The notes under the pieces are model-generated. The model did not search any database. It was not told the origin of the DNA and saw nothing but the letters and a program-made list of their open reading frames with translations. Positions 10,117 to 19,893 of a DNA stretch of 64,000 nt are shown piece after piece. The stretch spans positions 1,488,001 to 1,552,000 of the forward strand of contig NC_089244.1 of the NCBI RefSeq assembly GCF_000512585.2, in the 5' to 3' direction. Source of the stretch: Kwoniella bestiolae CBS 10118 (taxonomy: Eukaryota; Basidiomycota; Tremellomycetes; Tremellales; Cryptococcaceae). Made by a program: the position numbers and the translations under genes. How positions within the stretch are numbered: position 1 is the stretch's first letter; the number at the start of each line of letters is the position of its first letter.

Positions 10117-12741
10117 ATGGCAGACGCAACAAAGTATGGGAATGCGATAGATTTCGATGTCGATTTGCACTCCATATATGCTGCTTACCTGTGAGTGGAG
10201 ATGCTCAGGAACAACCGAGGCTCAGAGGCTGATAGAGGGCGATAGAGGCCTGTTCGAATCTTCTAATACCGATTGGTGGGATAAATCATGGGGTGGATAC
10301 TTTACTACGTTTAACGATTTCTTGGGGTTCGGCTGGGAGGTAATGGGTGAGCTGGAGCGGCTACAAATCTTCCTCCTTGTTGAAGCAATCAGAAGTTGAT
10401 GAATAATGCTGCGCAGTGGTCGTGGATAGTGGGACTGGGAAGCCGCACATAGCCGTAAGGAGGGAACAGATTGCTTTATTTGCCAAGATGATCAGGACGA
10501 GGTGTGTTGTCTTTCTCGGTTCCTACCTCTTCTTTCCACACTTCCATTGAGACCTTCTTCTAAGCAGCTCTCAACCGATACTGACACGCCCTTTGATAGA
10601 TTCGGAGAATCACTACCTAAAGATCCACCCACCACTCTTCCGCTCGAACCGGTTCCAACCCGTAACCTATCCCTTCGACGTCTAATCACCCTCCGCGACT
10701 TAACATCCTATCGAAAGCTCGCACAAACCCTCCCCGCAGCAGAGTTATCTTACCTTCGTACTCGAGTCAAAGCAGGTGAAGTGGGAGTGGCAGAACAGCT
10801 CTTCTACGCTGGTGGGAGCAGTGGTGAGCGAGATACAAGCGGGGTAGGAGTAAGGGATAATGGTGTGGGATATACTTTCGCTTGTGTAAAGACTATTTGG
10901 TGGGAAAAGGGCGGTTCTCCTTATGGGCTGGTTCCTGGAGTAGGGAGGACACAGGGAGGAAAGAGTGCGCAGAGTGGGAAGGGGCTGATATTGGAGATTG
11001 GGGTGGCGACGCTGAGATGTGCGAATCTGCGAGCGGTGGTGAGTTCATACTTGCCTTGATTTTCTATAGGTGGAATTGACGAGATGGTATCTAGAACGTC
11101 TGGCCACCTATACCGGATGAGAATTATCGCAAATCTCATTTTATAGTGGAAGAATGGGTGGACAAGGTGAGCAAACGGGTGTCACTTGATATCGTAAAAT
11201 TGCGGAGGTTGATGCTAATCTACCCAAAGAGGGCCAACGTCAATCCTCCAAACTACCCTCGAGCTTATGCCTTTGGAAATAGTAGATTTGTTGCTGAGAA
11301 GGATGTGGAGAAAATTCTGGAGTGAGTTGAACAAGGACGCTGAGATGAAGTTCAGCTAACGCTCTATATCAGTGCCAATGTAGGCGCCCTTGCCTCTCAG
11401 GAAGCAGACAGTCATCCCAATACACTCGTTCTCTTGACTCTCGGTGATCCACCACCTCTCCCTTTACCAGCCTCTTCCACCTTACCCTCCAATATCCTCC
11501 ATCTCGATGTTTTCGCCCTGGAGCTCAACTTGTTAAGACGAGCTCAAGATCAAGGATTACCCGGATTACCTGATCGACATCACCCCCTCACCTCACTCGG
11601 CGCCTTATTGCAAACCCTTCAGATCCCTATCGCACCGTTCGCCCCTCTCGGTAATGCAGGTAACGAAGCATACTACACTCTCCTAGCATTCCAAAAACTC
11701 ATGATGGGAGAAACTAGATTACCTGAAATGCTCTTCCGACAACCTGAACCATACATGAACGGCATGTCATACCCTTCCTACTCGCCCTTCCCGACTTCAG
11801 GAAGCATGCAGTTTTCCGCCCCGTACTCGCCTTTACCGATGCCCGTTATGCCAGCTGCAGGTGGACGCAGTCGAAGAGATTCAAGTGGTAGTGGAAGAGC
11901 ATTCGAATTTGCTCCACCGTCGTTCCCATCCTCACCTACCAGCTCATATGCTAGACGAGCCAGCGAACAATCTCGACCTCGACCTGCATCTATGGGTGAT
12001 GCGTTGACTGATACAGCTATTGCCAGTGCTCCCGGAACGCCTCGTCGTGTTACTAGAGAAGCTAGTTCTGGATCTGCACCCAACACAGTCAGAGCAGAGA
12101 GAAAATCCATGGCCAGATCTCAGACTGTGTTTTGGGATGAATCGAGCTACGCTCAATCCCCACCCCCGGACAGAGGGAGGGACAATGATAAACCTATTAG
12201 ACCAAGTATGACGGGAAATTCATCTGGATCAGAAGGGCCCAGAGGAAGAAGTACAAATCATATCAATACGAATGGTAATGGATTACCTCCATCGGCACTA
12301 CGAAGTGGGATGACCCCTTCTGGAAGTTCCAGGTCGATCTCATGGGAAGGGACTAACAGCGGAAGTAATACGAATGGGAATGGATCTAGGGCATCGAGCG
12401 TACATGGTTTACCTATTAGTACTGGTACCTCTCGACAGAGCGGATTGAGGGTTTCAGGAAGCTCTTCAACGAATTTGGCTAAATCAAATCAAGGTGGATC
12501 GGAAGGTACAGGAAGCTCTACGAAGTTGAGCGCGGATTCTAGTGGAGAGAATAAGCGGACCGGACCACAGACAAATCAACCACAAAAGCCAGTAAGAAAA
12601 GGATCCAAGCCTCCTGGTGGGTTATCCGAGGATGAGACCAATGTCAAAAAGGACAAGAATGGAGGAGGGAAAAGTAAGATGAAGTCTGAAAAGAGCGTTA
12701 AAGATCTGGCGGGGGCGTTGGCTAGGTTCTGGGTTGGTTGA
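10117..12741 (+). CDS. Gfd2/YDR514C-like RNase H-fold protein with disordered tail
   Basis: Predicted exons are 10117-10190, 10246-10346, 10417-10501, 10600-11038, 11095-11166, 11230-11321 and 11373-12741, giving 743 aa. The ATG lies in ACCATGG context. Residues about 170-400 match the Gfd2/YDR514C C-terminal (DEDDh exonuclease-like) fold in order: a strand before WWEKGG, LILEIGVATLR, HFIVEEW, YAFGNSRFV, SLGALLQTLQI and GNAGNEAYYTLLAFQKLM. Yeast Gfd2 was isolated as a suppressor linked to mRNA export factor Dbp5, and YDR514C is its paralogue. Key acidic residues expected for catalysis look changed (see findings), so the domain may only bind nucleic acid. Residues 400-743 are Ser/Asn/Gly-rich and basic, probably unstructured. 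Family call is moderate and cellular role is unknown. Confidence 0.65.
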
Positions 12742-13460
12742 TTTCCCTTCGAGGGGTGGAGGAGTTGTTGGAAGTGGATTGATTAATCTTGTCATATGGA
12801 TTGTCTACTTTGGATTTGGATTTGGATTTGGAGTTGGACATTTGGTATCATTCGTATTTTGTCATATATCTTGTGTGTTTTGTCTGATAGGCGATGTTAC
12901 GTGGTAATCAATGATTGATAAATCTGTGATGTAACATGTTAGGTATGGTACTGTGTCACTTTTAAAACTCGTCAGTCTGTCGTATGTTCTCGAGTGATCG
13001 TATGTCATTATACATCTGAGTGATTGAATTGTGTGCAACGTGAGATGTGAGGTGTGAGTGTGTACATCACATGAACAAATATACTACTGCTGTTCTATGA
13101 TGTCTATATACAGTACAATACTCTTACAAGTAATAGGGGTTGACAGGATACAACGAAATACAAATTATAAGTCTCCCATCTCTTTATGAATAAACTATCG
13201 GGTACGAAACGATGGACCAGATAATCAGATAAGAGTCAACTACTCCTATCTATTCATTGGATGATAATCAATTCAATCCGATCAGCGTTGTGGGGTTGGT
13301 CCGCCGAAGGATATAATGCTAGTCCGGCTATCTCCGCTTGTCTCGATGTTGAGACTTGGCTTGAATATTCAATCTTTGTATCCTCCTCATCTTTTCAATC
13401 TCCTTCCACTTGAGCGAACCCGAATGAGATGACAATCCATCACCTTACGCCTAAGAACCC
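12742..13460. other. Convergent 3' intergenic region
   Basis: Two genes end toward each other here. The sequence is AT-rich with a TGGATT run at about 12811-12831 and no coding frame that I can support. It should hold both 3' UTRs. Confidence 0.55.
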
Positions 13461-15940
13461 CTAAATCCCCTTCTCCTTCCTACCCTCCTCCTTGGCCTCC
13501 TTCTCCCACCTCTCCAACTCACCCCTTATGGCCTCCAGTCTCTGCTCGGGCGTAGGGTGCGTAGCCCTCGTCCAAAGTTTGAACATCGATCCGGTCCATG
13601 AGTTATCTTTCTTGGATTTATCGATAGGTTGGATCTCGTGTAGGTCCGCAACGGAGGTGGAGAAGTACGAGAGGGCGCGGGAGGGGTCGTACCCTGCCAG
13701 AGCTAGGATTCTACAACAGACCGAGAAGATCAGTGTCATTCGGTTATATGTTATGTAATCGAGCAGTTCACCCACCTCAACCCTGCTAGATCAGCTTCGT
13801 ACTCGTGCACGAACTGGAATCCAATTTCACCGTATTTGTCGGCCAGTTCTTCAGTGCTGGTTCGTCCGACGTTGGCTAATGCGTCGTTAACGGTGGGACC
13901 TAGGAACCAGCTACGAGCGACAGAAACGAGATCAAAATCAGTATCTCGTTTCTTGATGTTACCCCAAGAGTTGACTGCGCAATGATATGAAGGAAGCGTT
14001 GTGCGAAAGAGAAGATTCAGTACTCACGTAAAAGGCCAGATAAACGCTCTGACCAGATCCATACTCAGTCCTAACACACTGGGCCAAAGTACCTGCTGCT
14101 GCGATAATGTCTCCAAATGATGACTCAACAACAGATGACCCATCTCATGAGCTAACACACAAGCCAGTTGTAAAGTCTGTTCTTCTGTCGGCTGTGGTGG
14201 AGTTCTTTTGCTCGAAGCTGAACTAGGTGATGAGAATAAAGAGGCGAAGAATCCCTGGGATGGAAGTTGTTGAGGTTCGGTCTCGTTCTGTATTTGTGAA
14301 GTCGCCCTGGGACGTAGTATCATATCTAAAAGACCGGTGAAGACAACTATTCCACCCGCTCGTTTGCCACCAAATCCGTAGGAAAAGGCATTCTCCTCGT
14401 TCTTCTCCATCAACATCAGATTATATGGCGGTCCAATCTCTAGATGTTCTTGTCCCGAATTGGACTTTTCACCAGGTAAGACGGAATGTAATCTTGATGA
14501 TACCCTTGGTCTAGGTTTAATAGGATGATATGGTGCCGGTGGTATAGTTATGATCTGTCTCGGATCATCTGTAGTCGGTAGAAGAATATTTAATCCTGAT
14601 TGTTGACTCTGACTCTGACTCTGTAAGAGGATCTTCTGATTTTCCGTCAAATTATGACAATCCGCCAGAATCGCACTCTCCAATCTACTGAGAGTACTCT
14701 GCACCCAATTCCACCTCCAGTCGTTCGGGGGTATTATAGGTGGAGCTGGCGATTCGGCGGTAGTCAGAAGGTTGATAACGGATTTATACCAATTTGAACC
14801 TGACAAGCTATTCGATATTGTATCTTCCTCTTCTGGCGTCAACAAGATCAACCTCCATCTTCCAGTCAACGGTACTCTCTCTAATCCCGCAAGGTATACA
14901 CTGATGAGCACCAAGAAAGGTAGACCGAATACTATGCCGATGAACCACCTTGAGAGCTTGTACCAATGTTTGAACACTTTCAGACCTAGCCAATACCTCC
15001 GTAATTGATCCACCTCGTTCTGTTGGGTCGGGGTCAAATCTTCCCATGAGACTTTAGAAGCAGGGTGTAAAGGCGGTATGAAGAAGTTGCCCTTCCTTAT
15101 CCAGCTTAACGCGTGCCTCTCATCCCTCGCACATTCTTTATAAGCTTTGGGAGACATCGATCTGTCTCCCCCTCCTCTACCCCTCCGACGAAATGAGTTG
15201 GGGAACGGAACGGGATAAGCGACCTTGCCGTTCTTGCCCATCATCCCTCCTCCAAGATTCTCATCGTATTCTGAATCCAGGTATGCCTCTGCATCCTCTT
15301 TGGTGAGAGGAATCCATTTCTCATCGTCGCACCACATCTTCCAAAATTCATTGGCTTCAGCACTGACTTTGGGTTCGACCACGTCCTGCTCTAGCCATCT
15401 GCCGGCGTGGACCATCTTGAATGCTGCGAGGGTTCCGATGGGGAAGAAGGAGATGATTATTCGGGAGAATGCCGTGGCGGCTGTTAGGATGGATGTGCCC
15501 TGGACAAATCCAGTATTTAGCTTTGAGTCGATCTGGGAAAAGGAGTGTAGGTGTGATATTGGGTTACTCACCTTTAGAATGGCTATAGACGCTGGTAATA
15601 GTGGTATAGCATCTCTTCTGTGGGTAGCATGGAAGTACCGACGATGTCCAAGTATGTTCCGGAGTGTTGGGGAGTGTGACGTGGAACGTTGATAGCGAGT
15701 GGTGAGAGATAAGCTTGTTGTGAGTGAGAGAGGTTGATCGTTCTCAACAGCTCGACCTTTGCCTTTGATATCAAACTTTGAGCTACTCTCACGAGTGATA
15801 TATGGTTGTTTTGAGGACGAGGCTAATGACGAAGGAGTGGACGATGAAGCGAAAGAGGCTGTGGGAACATGGAGGAATGTCGGGGTGTACAACCCGTGAG
15901 GGGATTGCCGTGAGAGTTTGGCACGTTTGACTATGAACAT
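13461..15940 (-). CDS. OMA1: OMA1-like mitochondrial inner-membrane metalloprotease (M48)
   Basis: Predicted exons are 15940-15572, 15499-14028, 13910-13776 and 13710-13461, giving 741 aa. The basic, Ser-rich N-terminus fits a mitochondrial presequence. A membrane segment is visible at WFIGIVFGLPFLVLISVYLA. The zinc site is HEMGHLLLSHH (HExxH), and the third ligand region HEYEADLAGLRI follows after the third intron, with the usual C-terminal block HPTPEQRLEAIRGELERW. OMA1 cleaves inner-membrane proteins when membrane potential falls. The first intron is 72 nt, without stop and in frame, so it could also be read through; its GTGAGT donor and CCAG acceptor favour splicing. I chose the acceptor at 13911-13913 because it alone joins FIWPFT to WFLGPTVND in frame. 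A run of Ser-Gln repeats lies in the middle. Confidence 0.85.
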
Positions 15941-16400
15941 TGTTGTGTTATCATCAAGAAAATAGATGTTGTAGTCTGCAGTGAGTTGTCAAGAGGTTTA
16001 CTGGAATCAAGCTGAGCCAAGATGGTGGTTTGTCTAGGGATGATATGTATGACATGTGAAGACGAGATAGCGAAGATGGAGATGTCCCGAAATAGAGTAG
16101 CGCTTACGTCTGATTATGCGGTGAGTCGGCAACAAATTAACAAATACCCAAACAAGGCACCAATCATTACAAACTAATCTCCGATTCATTACATACAGTG
16201 CGACACCACATTACAACTCAATCGTAATCATCTTCCTTCCTGGTGCCCCACAGCGAACAGCGTCATTGACACGAATGAGAATGGAATAGATTCCAGCAGG
16301 GAGACTATCTTTTCTCTGCTCTTCTCTTCTCAGTGCTCTGCCTTTATAGCCATCATTCATATCAGAAGCAAACATATATACCATTATACCATCAACCACA
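15941..16400. promoter_or_regulatory. Divergent promoter region OMA1 / NAD(P)HX dehydratase
   Basis: The two start codons face away from each other across 460 bp. The region is AT-rich toward the dehydratase side, with no coding frame I can support. Confidence 0.5.
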
Positions 16401-18078
16401 ATGGTATCGAAACAACATGCCCACTTACTCTCCCTGGTGAGAAGTATGATCCCTCCCCTCTCACCGAAATTACACAAGGGTCAAGCCGGTACGTCCTCCT
16501 TCTCCTCTCTCGTTTGTTTTCCGGAAGACCGAACCAAGCTAAGCTGATGCATGTACAGGTAGAATTGGTGTGCTCGGTGGATCAGGAGAGTGAGTCAAAG
16601 GGCGATAGACCATGTACATTCAGTGTACCGGAATACTGACCAGCTCTCGCTTGATACTTAGCTACTCCGGAGCACCTTACTTCTCTTCCATGGGAGCTAT
16701 GCGATTCGGAGCTGATCTGGCGCATGTGATCTGTGAGCCTGGGGCCGGAGCCGTCATCAAGACCTAGTGAGCTCCCTTCATCTTTTGCGCCGAAAAAAGG
16801 AGGACAGTAAGCTCATGGTGGGAGATTGATTGTAGTTCGCCAGACCTCATCGTACATGGTGTATTGGACGAATCGAAATCCATGGATCAGATCAAGGAGG
16901 AGTTGAAAGGCATAATGGCTAGATTGGTGAGTTATGTCTTCACGACGACCTCACGGAAAAGATAGGTGACTGGGTCTGGGTTCTTACGATATAGCATGTC
17001 CTCATTGTTGGACCTGGATTAGGCCGTTCAGAGCATATGCAGAACTGTGCGAAAGTGGCTTTCGAAATTGCGAAAGAGAATGATCAGATGGGTGTGGTAG
17101 TGGATGCGGATGGATTATGGTTGGTGCAGGTGAGCTAATTTCCCTACCCAAACAACTGTCATCTCATTGATCCGTCTGTCTTTGTCTATTTGTCAAACTA
17201 CATGATGAAGTATATCTGAACATCACTCGTGCTGACTCTGCGACTTACACAGAACGGACCTCAAGTAGTCATGGACTGGCCCGGTGTACCTCGTATAGTC
17301 TTGACTCCAAATGTAATGGAGTTCAAGCGACTCTGCGAGAAGTTGGTGAGTAATTACCTCAGCTGAAATGAATTCCCTCGCCATCCGATTCAGCTACGAC
17401 GGGCTCCGAAGCTGGACTGACACTTAAATTCTGTTCAGCAAATCGACCCAAAATCGTCTCCCGAGACACTATGTCCCAAGCTCGCTTCGGCCCTAGGCAA
17501 CGTGACAATCATCCAGAAAGGATCCACCGACATCATCTCAAACGGAATGAAAATCCCTCCATCTCTGAGACCTGACGGTTCAGCCTCAGACGAGAAACAA
17601 GGTGGTAAGGATGATATTTTGGAGAGTGATACGGAGGGAGGACTGAAGAGGGTTGGAGGTCAGGGTGATATTTTGAGTGGAAGTACGGGGGTATTGATGG
17701 CTTGGGGGAGTGAGTGGGTCAAGGGGTCTTATGAGTGAGTGTAGGGTTTTATCCTCCCACACCTCCATACTTTCATTTATCGTCCGGACGTCTCTACCCA
17801 CCAAGCTGCCGCTCAAACGAAGATTGGAACACAGCTGACGAGTATTACACCATTGTAGACACGTTGGTCATCCCCCTCCTTCGGATAAAGGTATCGCAGA
17901 GAACATCCCTCTCCTCGCTGCGTACGGCGCGTCAACGTTCAATAGGACAGTATCGAAACGAGGATTCGAGAAGAAGGGAAGAAGTATGGTTACCGGAGAT
18001 CTGGTAGATCTGGTCGGTCCAGTATACGAAGAGCTGTTCGGTCAACCGGGTGAAGAGGAGGGTAAAGGGAAGCTTTAG
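16401..18078 (+). CDS. ADP/ATP-dependent (S)-NAD(P)H-hydrate dehydratase
   Basis: Eight exons are predicted: 16401-16488, 16559-16589, 16662-16766, 16836-16926, 16995-17129, 17253-17345, 17439-17734 and 17859-18078, giving 352 aa. It is the eukaryotic NAXD/YKL151C family, a ribokinase-like enzyme that uses a nucleotide to convert damaged hydrated NAD(P)H back to NAD(P)H. Signatures in order are GRIGVLGGSGDYSGAPY, VLIVGPGLGRSEHMQ, VVVDADGLWLV, VLTPNVMEFKRL and the catalytic GGQGDILSGSTGVLMAW. The length and full set of motifs indicate an intact enzyme. There is no obvious presequence, so a cytosolic form is most likely. The start codon ATGGTATCG is the first in frame and leads directly into the family's LVRSMIPPLSPKLHKGQAG start. 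Confidence 0.93.
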
Positions 18079-18253
18079 ACGAATTCTGCTTTGGGGGGTT
18101 TGAAGTGATATCTCTCGGATGACAGGAGCGGAAAGGTTGAATAGATATTTGTTATTGGACTGATGCATGTAGCTATAAATACACAATCGACTATGCTAAC
18201 CTCGTACTGTCGAACCAAATCTTGATTCTGCTTTTATACTTCGTTTACCATTC

Positions 18254-19303
18254 TTAGTACATTTCCAAACTCTACAATAACAGACATAGTCCTCAGCAAT
18301 CTCCATTTGTTGTGATCAGACAGACAACTCACCATCCCATCGTTAATCTCATAATCCTGCAACGAAACGTGATCCTTAAAATTCGTATACCATTTCTTCA
18401 GCTGGATCTTCTGGGCCGTCGTACCCGTCTGAGCGGCAATGAGTTTTTTGAGATCTCCAACTGTATCTGTTGCGAGGCATTTTACTCGGACTATCGCGCA
18501 GTGTAGACATGTCAGCTTTTGCACTGAATTTAAACCGGAATGGAAAGCTGATAACTCAGTGAGGGATGAATGACCCACCTTTACGTCCCATTCGGTCGTT
18601 TGCTATTACTTCGATGAATCGCATTGATGCGCTGTGAGATTAGATATGACATCAGCCTACCTTCTTGACACCGGGTCACTTATCTTACACATCCTACCGG
18701 AGGAATATTTGATGAATGTGTCACTCACGCTGAAGGAGCAGAAGGCGCAGCAGCAGGCGGTCTAGCAGGTGGACCACCCGAAGGTCCAGAGGGGGGTGCT
18801 TTGTCTCTTCGTCTATCTCCATCCCTTTCTCTCCTATCATCTCTATCCTTATCTCTATGCCGCCTCTCATCATCCCTATACCTATCCCTATCTCTCCTAT
18901 CTCTATCATCCCTACTAGACCTATAATCTCTATCCCTATCATCCCTACTCGACCTATAATCATCCCTGTCCCGTCTACTATCACCCCTAACGCCCATCCG
19001 ATCCAAGGGATCCTCCTTCCTCCCCAGACTCCCCAAGCTCGTACTAGACACGTTACCCATAGTATTCCTCACCCCCTGTTCCCTCGTACCTCCAAATCTC
19101 TGCGGTACTTCCCCCCTCTCCCTTCGTTCCGCACGCTCTCGAGCGGTGGGCTCCTCATCTAATGGATCTCTGCGTGAGGAGAATGAACCGATGGGGTGGG
19201 TGGGTTTTTTATAGAATGATAACTCTCTGGGTTTCTTGGGGTGTCGTGGTGGAGAGCGGGAGCGGGAGCGGTTGCGATGAGATGGGGAGGGGGAACGGGG
19301 CAT
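18254..19303 (-). CDS. HUB1: Arg/Ser-rich domain fused in frame to Hub1/UBL5
   Basis: Predicted exons are 19303-18729, 18631-18579, 18490-18333 and 18271-18254, giving 267 aa. The last 73 residues are a complete Hub1/UBL5: MRFIEVIANDRMGRK, KCLATDTVGDLKKLIAAQTG, KIQLKKWYTNFKDHVSLQDY and the end GMSLEMY, with the usual non-glycine C-terminus. Hub1 is a ubiquitin-like protein that binds spliceosome components such as Snu66 and affects splice-site choice. The first 194 residues start with MPRSPSPSHRNRSRSRSPPR, carry two KEDPLD/RDPLD motifs and a long RDRD/RSSRDD repeat tract, and end in a Pro/Ala-rich linker. The phase-2 junction reads GC|C GCA TCA ATG, so the canonical Hub1 Met is internal. Unspliced, the donor itself creates a stop. 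A separate Hub1 transcript starting at the internal Met is possible. Confidence 0.75.
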
Positions 19304-19893
19304 TGTTGGGGGATTATCTCTTCTTGAAGCGGGCTCGATTTAGAGCTTCGGGTTGGGTGTGGTGGGTCTATATGATTGTTTTTTGGGCGGTGCTTGAGTG
19401 CGATGGTGCTGGTGACAAAGATAGGATGGACGAGGTCGAAATGACCAGAAAGCAAAGTAGTCGACTTTATGAGCGGCAATTAATGGTGAGTTTAAGATAG
19501 GTGCGAGACTAAATGGGAGGTATATCTATATTATGATCGATTGCTCTTGGTGCCCCGCCATAACCACATCACTATCTCATCAACAATAACAATCACAAAA
19601 ATATCCCTTTAAAATCCATTTTATCATGTTTCATTTGATCATACTTCATACCTCGCCCTCACTACAGCGAGGGCAGCTCTTCTCATTGCAGCTATCATTG
19701 CAGCTATCAAGGAAGAAACTAGAGGATCTCATCTAGACTCACCACCAGCCCAGCTGCTCACCTCCTCGAGGAGAAGCGACCAAGTCTAGTGAGTTCTCAA
19801 TCAATTGTCTGGGATGAGTCCGTTGATTAGGAAAGTCGACTGGACTGACCTTGATATCCTATACCAGGACTGGCAACCGAGCCAATCTCCAAC
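19304..19893. promoter_or_regulatory. Divergent promoter region RS-Hub1 / Rad5-HLTF-like
   Basis: This 590-bp gap lies between two divergent starts. An open frame at 19162-19500 on the plus strand is the antisense of the RS-Hub1 start and is not called. The end near 19795-19866 looks like a 5'-leader intron (GTGAGT donor, CTGAC branch, CAG acceptor) of the Rad5-like gene. Confidence 0.45.
19668..19712. repeat. Small hairpin and tandem 14-mer
   Basis: A GCCCTC/GAGGGC inverted repeat with an 8-nt loop (about 19673-19692) is followed at once by two copies of a unit containing TTGCAGCTATCA. Both are short; a transcription-factor site is one possible reading. Confidence 0.5.

Noticed and set aside
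9043..10232. Several Phe/Ser/Leu/His-rich frames upstream of the Gfd2-like gene
   Set aside because: They are translations of a C/T-rich leader in overlapping frames, with no conserved sequence.
18721..18984. Repetitive tract in RS-Hub1 as a minisatellite or CRISPR-like array
   Set aside because: The repeats are 6-24 nt, contiguous, and keep a coding frame of RD/RS residues; no spacers exist.
18857..19500. Plus-strand frames opposite the RS-Hub1 gene
   Set aside because: Ile/Pro repeats are the antisense of the Arg/Asp repeat; the minus frame is an SR-type sequence and continues into Hub1.
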